64,000 nt of DNA from Methylobacterium sp. Leaf99 (GTDB lineage Bacteria; Pseudomonadota; Alphaproteobacteria; Rhizobiales; Beijerinckiaceae), in contig NZ_LMMU01000010.1 of assembly GCF_001422375.1 (NCBI RefSeq), forward strand, positions 159,707 to 223,706. The letters are read 5' to 3'. The notes beneath the pieces were generated by a model. It was not told the origin of the DNA. It was given only the letters and a program-made list of their open reading frames with translations, and made no database searches. Shown in pieces: positions 58,373 to 64,000 of the stretch. How positions within the stretch are numbered: the first letter of the stretch is position 1; the number at the start of each line of letters is the position of its first letter. The position numbers and the translations under genes were made by a program.

Positions 58373-59263
58373 TCACGCATGGCGGGACTGATCCGGGGCG
58401 CCGAAGCGCGCCTCGATGGCGGCGGCGAGGCGATCGACCATGGTCTCGACGGGAACGTCGGAGGTGTCGACCACGGAGGGCGCCCGCGCGTAGAGCGGCT
58501 CGCGGCTGGCGAGGACCGCCCGCAATTCCTGCATGGCCGAGGGGTGGTCGCCCGTGGTCGCGAGATCGCCCTGCTCGCGCACGCGCTGCATGTGCTCCTC
58601 GGGCCGGGCCCGCAGCCAGATCGTGAAGAACGCCTGCAGCAGGAGGTCGTAGGTCAGGGGCTCGGCGACGATGCCGCCGCTGGTGGCGAGGATGAGGGGG
58701 CCGGGATGCTCGGTGAGGCGGCGCAGGGCCGCCTGCTCCAGGCGGCGGTAGCCCTCCTGGCCGTAGATCGCGAAGATCTCCTTCACCGACAGGGCGTTCT
58801 CGCGCTCGATCTCGGCGTTGAGCTCGACGAAGGTCCAGCCAAGGCGGTCGGCGACCCGGCGCCCGAGGGTCGATTTCCCAGCCCCGCGCAGGCCGACCAC
58901 GGCGACCCGGGGCTGCGGCGCGTCACCCCCGGCGGGGGCGTGACCCGACAGGATGCCCTTGGCCAGGGCGATCTGCTCGCTCGAGGCCTGCCCGAGGAGA
59001 TCGCGAACCACGTGCCAGTCCGGCGTGGTGTCCTGGCCGGCGATGAGGTCGTCGAGGCGCACGCCCATGGCGTTGGCGACCCGGCGCAGGAGGATGATCG
59101 AGACGTTGCCCTGCCCGCTCTCGAGCTGCGCGATGTAGCGCTCGGACAGGCCCGACGTCTGCGACAGGAGCTTGCGCGAGAGGCCGCGAACCGTGCGGGC
59201 GTGCCGGACGCGCCGGCCCAGCTCTGCCAGGAAGGTCGATTCTTGTTCTGCCGCGCCGGCCAT
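58373..59263 (-). CDS. XRE-type regulator fused to a shikimate-kinase-like domain (BoxR/BzdR-like)
   Basis: A 296-residue regulator. Residues about 10-70 are an XRE helix-turn-helix (LGRRVRHARTVRGLSRKLLSQTSGLSERYIAQLESGQGN). From about 125 comes a complete shikimate-kinase-like P-loop domain: VVGLRGAGKSTLGRRVADRLG, FVELNAEIERENALSVKEIFAIYGQEGYR and LATSGGIV. This fusion is the architecture of BoxR and BzdR, which sense benzoyl-CoA to control aromatic degradation. No such pathway is seen nearby. ATG 59263 is the natural start of the HTH. Confidence 0.9.
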   Translation of the reverse strand: MAGAAEQESTFLAELGRRVRHARTVRGLSRKLLSQTSGLSERYIAQLESGQGNVSIILLRRVANAMGVRLDDLIAGQDTTPDWHVVRDLLGQASSEQIALAKGILSGHAPAGGDAPQPRVAVVGLRGAGKSTLGRRVADRLGWTFVELNAEIERENALSVKEIFAIYGQEGYRRLEQAALRRLTEHPGPLILATSGGIVAEPLTYDLLLQAFFTIWLRARPEEHMQRVREQGDLATTGDHPSAMQELRAVLASREPLYARAPSVVDTSDVPVETMVDRLAAAIEARFGAPDQSRHA

Positions 59264-59727
59264 GCCGTCGTTCGTCTTCTCGATTGGCGGACAGGCCGGG
59301 GCCTGCGCAACTCTGGATCTCAGGCCCATCGTTCACCGACCCACAACACGAGAGGTCGGCGCGATAATGCTTCCGCGAAGGGATCGATATCTCTATCGGA
59401 TTCCGGTTCGGAAATATTACGTCGATGCGGCACTGTACGGAACAGGATTAATAGTCCCATGACGCGGTCACGAAAACCGCCTTGGGTCGAAAATCCTGTG
59501 CGGTGCAACATGTGAGGCGCCGGGCGGACGAGCGCAAGCGGTCCGGGCCCGCCCGCGAGGGAAAACCTGCAGGCGCGGGGAAACGGCGCGGCGTGGGCGC
59601 ATTCCCGCCCGGACACGGGGAAATCCCCCGACGGGCCGCGCGAAGGGCCCGATCCGTTCGGAAACCGCGACGGAACGTTCGCCGGACGCGCGGGGCCGGC
59701 CGGTTGCGCCGCGCGAAACGGAGCGCC
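59264..59727. other. Intergenic region, about 460 bases
   Basis: The stretch 59365-59465 is AT-rich and probably contains the promoter region of the fusion regulator gene (minus). A 31-codon plus-strand frame (59367-59462, MLPRRDRYLYRIPVRKYY...) lies there but lacks a ribosome site and any recognised relatives. The part from 59510 to 59727 is GC-rich and featureless. Confidence 0.45.
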
Positions 59728-60627
59728 CTACTGATCGGCGGGCAGCGCCGAGGCTTCGAGGACGGGCGCCGCGACGGCCTTCTTCGCGACAATCGGTCGC
59801 CCCGCCGAGGCGAGCAGGACGGCCGAGGGCCGGCGCGGCGGCAGGGGCACCTCGACGCGCTCGCTCGGCGTCGCGTCGGTGGCCTGCGAGGCCGCGGGCA
59901 TCTGCGAGGCCATCGGCGCCGGGGCGGGCGCGAGGGGCGCGATGGCGGCCGGCGCCGGGTCGAGGCTCGCCATCGCCGCGGGCGCGACGGAGCCCGAGAG
60001 GCCGGCGGGCCGGCGCGGCGGCAGCGGAACCTCGACGCGCTCCGTCGGGACGGCGTTGGCCGTCGGGCTCGGCGCGTAGGCCAGGGCCGTGGCGGCGGCG
60101 GCGAGGTTGGGATCGGCGGGTGTCGTGCGGTCGAAGGCGCTGGCGAAGGCGGCGCCGGATTTCGCCCCGGAGGCGACGGTGGTCACGCCCTCGGGCACCT
60201 CCGCCGGGATGCCGAGGCGCTTGGCGGCGTAGTAGTAGCCGCGATTGTAGTAGCCGTAGGCCCGGGCGAGGTCGCCCTTGGCGGTCTTGTAGGCGCCGGC
60301 GAGGTAGGCGATGCCGTAGCGCAGGTTCACCGCCGGGTCGAACAGCCCGGCCGCGTCGCCCTGGTAGCCGAGGCCGCGGGCCGTGGCGGGCTTGATCTGC
60401 ATCAGGCCCAGGGCGCTGCCGCCCTTGGCGTTCGGGTTGTAGTTGCTCTCGCGCTTCACCACCGCGTGGACGAAACTCGCCGGCACGCCGGCGGCGCGGG
60501 CCTGCTCCTCGATCAGCGCGTCGATGTTGTCCCGTGCGGCCTTGCCCTGGGCGAGGGCCGGGGCGGGCAGGATCTGGGCCGGGATGGCCAACGCGGCGAC
60601 GGCGAGGAGCAGGAGGCGCTGGTTCAT
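59728..60627 (-). CDS. Lytic transglycosylase, SLT domain
   Basis: A 299-residue exported muramidase-like protein. The signal peptide ends APALAQG. The Slt-type domain (about 30-150) has the catalytic Glu in VVKRESNYNPNAKGGSALGLMQIKPATA and the GLFDPAVNLRYGIAYLAG motif. The rest is a Pro/Ala-rich tail that carries the element ERVEVPLPPRRP twice, probably a wall- or protein-binding linker. ATG 60627 is chosen for the signal peptide. It stands alone on the minus strand. Confidence 0.9.
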   Translation of the reverse strand: MNQRLLLLAVAALAIPAQILPAPALAQGKAARDNIDALIEEQARAAGVPASFVHAVVKRESNYNPNAKGGSALGLMQIKPATARGLGYQGDAAGLFDPAVNLRYGIAYLAGAYKTAKGDLARAYGYYNRGYYYAAKRLGIPAEVPEGVTTVASGAKSGAAFASAFDRTTPADPNLAAAATALAYAPSPTANAVPTERVEVPLPPRRPAGLSGSVAPAAMASLDPAPAAIAPLAPAPAPMASQMPAASQATDATPSERVEVPLPPRRPSAVLLASAGRPIVAKKAVAAPVLEASALPADQ

Positions 60628-60840
60628 GCGGTGACCCGGATCGTCCTTGTTCTGAACGGTCAAGGTCGGGGCCAAATGAGGCTGGAAAGCGGCTCGGTGC
60701 CCCGATTGCGGCCGCATGCCGGGGCTTTCCCCGTGTGCTGTGGCGCACAGGATACACACGCGGGAAACGTGCGCGGTCCGCCCGCGTCGGATTTCCCAGT
60801 CCGCGCAAGGGTCTGGCCCGGCGGCGCCGGGCCGAGGGCA

Positions 60841-61665
60841 TCAGGCCGGAGGGCGGTGCAAAACGAATTCGTCGATGGCCCGCGAAAAACCCTCGCTGTC
60901 GTTGTCCGCGGTCACGGCCCGGGCCGCCGCCTTCACGGCCGGGTCCGCATTGCCCATGGCGATGGACAAGCCGACCTTCGAGAACATCGGCACGTCGTTG
61001 CCGGCATCCCCCAGGGTGGCGATGCGGGCGCGGTCGATCCCGAGGCGCCGGCTCATGGCGTCGACGAAGCCGCCCTTGCCGGCGCCGGCCGGGGTCACGT
61101 CGAGGTAGTAGGCCTGGGAGCGGTGGACGTCGGCCCCCTCCCCCAGGGCGGCGGCCAGGCGGGTCTCGCAGGCGGCGAGGTGCGCCGTGTCGGCGCTGAC
61201 CCCGACGATCTTGGCGGCCTGGTCGAGGAGCGGGTCGAGGTCGGCCACCACGGTCGGCTCCGCCCCGAGGGTGCGCCGTTCGAGGTCGGTGTAGGGGCCG
61301 CGCGGGTCGCGCAGGGTCCAGGCCCCGTGCGCGAACACCCAGATGTCGAGGCCGTCCCGTGCCATCCGGGCGACGGCGTCCCGCGCGACGGCGGCCGGGA
61401 TCAGGGTCTCCGACAGGATCTTCAGATCGGGGGCGACGACGGTGCTGCCGTTGAAGGCGCCCAGCGGCAGGCGCAGGTCGAGGTCCGCCACCAGGCCGGC
61501 GAGGCCCATGGGCGGGCGGCTCGACGCGATGGTGAAGCCGATGCCGGCCTGCGCGAGGCGCCGCACCGCCGCGCGGGTGGCCGGCGTCAGGCGCTTGTCC
61601 GTGGTCACCAGGGTGCCGTCCACGTCGGAGATGACGAGGGCGATGGGCGGGGCGGATGCGTCCAT
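60841..61665 (-). CDS. HAD-superfamily (Cof-type) phosphatase
   Basis: A 274-residue hydrolase of the Cof/YbiV branch: motif I LVISDVDGTLVTTDKRL, motif II GFTIASSRPP, motif III Lys near AGKGGFVDAMSRRLG, motif IV TLGDAGNDVPMFSKVG. The large cap after motif II (type IIB) suits sugar phosphates. It lies seven bases downstream of gluconokinase on the same strand, so the pair may handle sugar phosphates such as gluconate derivatives. Confidence 0.92.
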   Translation of the reverse strand: MDASAPPIALVISDVDGTLVTTDKRLTPATRAAVRRLAQAGIGFTIASSRPPMGLAGLVADLDLRLPLGAFNGSTVVAPDLKILSETLIPAAVARDAVARMARDGLDIWVFAHGAWTLRDPRGPYTDLERRTLGAEPTVVADLDPLLDQAAKIVGVSADTAHLAACETRLAAALGEGADVHRSQAYYLDVTPAGAGKGGFVDAMSRRLGIDRARIATLGDAGNDVPMFSKVGLSIAMGNADPAVKAAARAVTADNDSEGFSRAIDEFVLHRPPA

Positions 61666-61672
61666 GGGCGGT

Positions 61673-62227
61673 CTATGTCTCCTGCTGGCCCTCCCCCAAT
61701 CCCAGACGGGCCGCGATCGTTGCCGCGATGGCGTCGGCGGGCGCGTCGATGCCGACCACGACGGCGTTCTCCTCCGGGGCGGGCGGCTCCAGGATGGCGA
61801 ACTGGGTGTCGAGGAGGGCGGCCGGCATGAAGTGCCCCTGGCGCCGGGCGAGGCGGCCCTCGATGAGGTCGCGGTCACCCGCCAGATAGGCGATCCTGAC
61901 CTCGGGGCGTCCGCGCACCAGGGCATCGCGATAGGCCCGCCGCAGGGCCGAGCAGACCACGATTCCGGGCTCGCGGGCCTGGAGCCGGGTGTCGATCCAG
62001 GCGCCGATGGCGGCGAGCCAGGGCGCGCGGTCGTCGTCGTCCAGGGGATGGCCGGCACGCATCTTGGCGACGTGCGCGGCGCTGTGGAACGCGTCCCCGT
62101 CGACGAAGGCCCAGCCGAGGCGCTCCGCCAGGCGGGCCGCCACGGTGCTCTTGCCCGAGCCCGAGACGCCCATCACCACGATCACGCCGGGCCCCCGGTC
62201 GAGGGACGGAAGATGGCCTGCCTGCAT
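61673..62227 (-). CDS. gntK: Gluconokinase
   Basis: A 184-residue P-loop kinase phosphorylating gluconate to 6-phosphogluconate. Motifs: VMGVSGSGKSTVAARLAERLG, FVDGDAFHSAAHVAKMRAGHPLDDDDRAPWL and CSALRRAYRDALVRG, with the C-terminal FMPAALLDTQFAILEPP typical of GntK. ATG 62227 is chosen over the longer frame. It feeds the Entner-Doudoroff or pentose phosphate route. Downstream in the same run is the HAD phosphatase. Confidence 0.94.
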   Translation of the reverse strand: MQAGHLPSLDRGPGVIVVMGVSGSGKSTVAARLAERLGWAFVDGDAFHSAAHVAKMRAGHPLDDDDRAPWLAAIGAWIDTRLQAREPGIVVCSALRRAYRDALVRGRPEVRIAYLAGDRDLIEGRLARRQGHFMPAALLDTQFAILEPPAPEENAVVVGIDAPADAIAATIAARLGLGEGQQET

Positions 62228-62311
62228 GCGAAACCCCGGTCCGCGGGTTTGGGAGTGTGGCCGGCCCGGACGGCACCGGTCCACGGCGATCCTTCGGTGG
62301 CGATCCTTCGG

Positions 62312-63592
62312 TCACGCCCCCGGCGCTGCGGCCGGTTCGGGCGCGGGCGATGGATGGAGCACCCGTGCGCGCAGGCGCTGGGGGCCGAGGGTCATGGCGA
62401 AGAAATCGTAGGCGCCGCGCCGGTCGTTCGCCATGAGAAACTGGAAGTGCATGCGGAACGGCCGCCAGCGGACCCGGCGGTAGGTCTCCGGGCTGATGAT
62501 CTCCCGGAACCGCGCGGAGCGCACCAGGGGGTTGGTCACCGGCCGGTCGCCCAGGGGCAGGACCAGGTCGCGCACGGGATTGAAGCCGGGGAAGTTCATC
62601 CAGTCCTGCGGCGCCTGGTAGTCGACCCAGACCAGGCGTGGGCTGGTGCAGAGATCGGCGATCTCGGCGCGCAGGCGGCGGGCCCGCGGCTGGATCGCCA
62701 CGAGGGGCAGGCCCGAGCCGAGGGTGACGAGGGCGAGACTCGTGTGCCCGGTGCCGAGGTCGGGGGCGCGGGCCAGCACCCGGGCGGCGACCTCCACCGC
62801 CGTGAGGGCGCCCGAGGAATGGCCGAGCAGCATCACCTCGTCGACGGCGATGCCCTCGTCCGCGAAGGCGGCGAGGCGGGCGATCACATGGTCGGCGAAG
62901 GCATCGAGGCGGGCCTCGTAATCCGGGCGCCAGCCCTGGCCGTGCTGCCAGTTGAACACCCAGTCGTTGAGGAGCTGCCAGAAGAAGAACCGGTTGAGGA
63001 GGGCTTCGATGGCCTTGATCCAGCCGAGCCCGACGAGGAGGCCCAGGGGAATCGTCGCCCAGAGCGGCCAGCCGAGGCTGTGTCCGAACCCGTCGCCGAG
63101 GTGGGCGTGGACGAAGCCCGCGATGGCGAGGCTGGCGAGGACGAGGGCGACGAGCAGCACGAACGGATAGAGGATGACGTTGCCGTACTTCCAGTTGAGC
63201 CGGTAGAACCGCAGCATGAGACCGCCCAGGATGGCGTGCAGGGTGCCGATCACCAGGAGGCCGGCGCTGAGGACGCGCCAGCGGCCGAAGTCTCGGGCGA
63301 CGAGGTCGTCCCACAGGAGCACGTCGTATCCCGTTCGCGCGCCCCCCGTGGCGGGCTCGGCCGCCACGCTCCAGCTCTGTACGAGGCCGTCGGGACTCGT
63401 CGTGGCGGGGCCGATCCGGGGTTTGGGCTGCCCGAAGCGCTTCGCCGAGCGGACGAGCTCACGGACGAACAGCATGCGATAGCGGGTGCGCCCCTCGGGA
63501 TCGTAGCCCGGAACGTAGAAGACGTGACGCCTGTGGACCGTGCCCGGTGTCGCCTCGGGCAGGTTCGGAGGGGTGTAGTCGAACGAGAGCAT
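62312..63592 (-). CDS. Membrane-anchored alpha/beta-hydrolase-like protein
   Basis: A 426-residue protein. A soluble N-terminal part (HRRHVFYVPGYDPEGRTRYR) is followed by two or three membrane helices (residues about 105-185) and then a lipase-like segment with LLGHSSGALTAVEVAARVL (nucleophile elbow GHSSG). The overall pattern matches uncharacterised proteobacterial membrane proteins with a serine-hydrolase core. Substrate unknown. ATG 63592 is taken because the conserved beginning follows it; an upstream frame adds 59 residues. Confidence 0.75.
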   Translation of the reverse strand: MLSFDYTPPNLPEATPGTVHRRHVFYVPGYDPEGRTRYRMLFVRELVRSAKRFGQPKPRIGPATTSPDGLVQSWSVAAEPATGGARTGYDVLLWDDLVARDFGRWRVLSAGLLVIGTLHAILGGLMLRFYRLNWKYGNVILYPFVLLVALVLASLAIAGFVHAHLGDGFGHSLGWPLWATIPLGLLVGLGWIKAIEALLNRFFFWQLLNDWVFNWQHGQGWRPDYEARLDAFADHVIARLAAFADEGIAVDEVMLLGHSSGALTAVEVAARVLARAPDLGTGHTSLALVTLGSGLPLVAIQPRARRLRAEIADLCTSPRLVWVDYQAPQDWMNFPGFNPVRDLVLPLGDRPVTNPLVRSARFREIISPETYRRVRWRPFRMHFQFLMANDRRGAYDFFAMTLGPQRLRARVLHPSPAPEPAAAPGA

Positions 63593-63853
63593 GGCGCATC
63601 GTTGTTCACGGCCTCGGGAGACGAAGCCTGTCCGGTCAGAGACAAGGGGCACGGCGCCAAGGTTCCGGCAAGCGTCGCGGAAAGGTTTGGGCAAGTATCG
63701 GGTCACAGCCGTGTGATGGGGCGCCCGGCCGGTGCACAGCGGGGATGGTTCGCGGGTTCGGCCGGTCACGGCCGGACTGTGACCCCCCCGCCACGGACAG
63801 GGCGGCGGCGATGGTCTAGGCAGCGGATGAGAGAAACCGACAGGCGATCCTGC

Positions 63854-64000
63854 ATGCGCGTTCTGCCCCTGGCCCTCTGCACCGCCCTGGCGGTGTCGGG
63901 CTGTTCCTCGATCCTTCCCGGTGCGGGTCCGACGACGGGCGCCATCGTGGACGGGGCCGACGTCTCGACCAGCGAGGGCACCTTCGCGCGCTACGAACTC
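63854..64000 (+). CDS. Polysaccharide export lipoprotein (Wza-like), 3' end outside window
   Basis: Only 49 residues are seen. ATG 63854 gives a lipoprotein signal with the lipobox VSGC (ALAVSGCSSILPGAGPTTG), followed by a segment ending ARYEL that matches the start of outer-membrane polysaccharide export proteins of the Wza/KpsD group in alphaproteobacteria. Such proteins form the exit channel for capsule or exopolysaccharide. The rest of the cluster must lie beyond the window. Confidence 0.6.
   Translation, partial: MRVLPLALCTALAVSGCSSILPGAGPTTGAIVDGADVSTSEGTFARYEL

Noticed and set aside
58182..58376. 64-codon minus-strand frame between cysE and the fusion regulator
   Set aside because: Pro/Ala/Gly-rich composition typical of random high-GC frames and no start signal.
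59367..59462. 31-codon plus-strand frame in the intergenic region
   Set aside because: No ribosome site, no recognised relatives and it lies in an AT-rich promoter region of the divergent regulator gene.

Overview
The window comes from a high-GC methylotrophic alphaproteobacterium, almost certainly Methylobacterium or Methylorubrum. The decisive evidence is a complete methanol-oxidation cluster at 26138-38946, in the order mxaF-J-G-I-R-S-A-C-K-L-D-E-H-B known from M. extorquens. MxaF has Ala two residues after the catalytic Asp, which marks the calcium-type enzyme rather than the lanthanide-type XoxF. CtrA-type TTAA-N7-TTAA motifs also fit an alphaproteobacterium.

Layout. 1-5031 (minus): a CusA/CzcA-like heavy-metal RND pump (cut by the window edge), its periplasmic adaptor and a small Cys-rich exported protein. 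5120-10058: cobF, a periplasmic ClpP-like protein, an EamA transporter, a low-GC left-handed beta-helix protein and a PAS protein. 10406-11333: a ParA-like ATPase overlapping a ribbon-helix-helix partner, behind a CtrA-type site. 11733-19994 (plus): an envelope and information-processing run with rlpA, a D-Ala-D-Ala carboxypeptidase, tmk, DNA polymerase III delta', metG, a coiled-coil protein, tatD and an MBL-fold hydrolase. 20055-24911: an SGNH hydrolase, an overlapping gene pair with an XRE domain, a decayed alkA next to an intact ada, and a second EamA transporter. 24927-38946: an exported trypsin-like protein divergent from the mxa cluster.

38954-46445: a flavin reductase, a nitroreductase, two exported proteins, an APS-kinase remnant, a toxin-antitoxin-like pair with an ADP-ribosyltransferase-like product, thrS and a 2-hydroxycarboxylate transporter. 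46735-51810: a diguanylate cyclase, yidD, an IscU-like scaffold, folE, hisI, a patatin phospholipase and a CBS protein. 51996-56707: a rhomboid protease, a PAS_5 protein, a double-PilZ protein, two tandem LapG-like cysteine peptidases and a small membrane protein; CtrA-type motifs precede three of these genes. 56846-64000: a DUF3126 protein, cysE, an HTH-shikimate-kinase fusion regulator, a lytic transglycosylase, a HAD phosphatase, gluconokinase, a membrane alpha/beta hydrolase and the start of a Wza-like lipoprotein gene.

How the genes work together. MxaF and MxaI form the periplasmic PQQ methanol dehydrogenase and MxaG (cytochrome cL) takes its electrons. MxaJ and MxaD assist in the periplasm, MxaR/S/A/C/K/L are the MoxR-DUF58-VWA machinery needed for calcium insertion, and MxaB is a response regulator. 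Hairpins follow mxaF and mxaI and a long inverted repeat separates mxaC from mxaK, which would suit stepped expression of abundant structural proteins over maturation proteins. The most suggestive uncharacterised signals are the repeated CtrA-type sites, the PilZ/LapG-like neighbourhood, and the two overlapping gene pairs. No tRNA, rRNA, CRISPR array or intact insertion sequence was seen.
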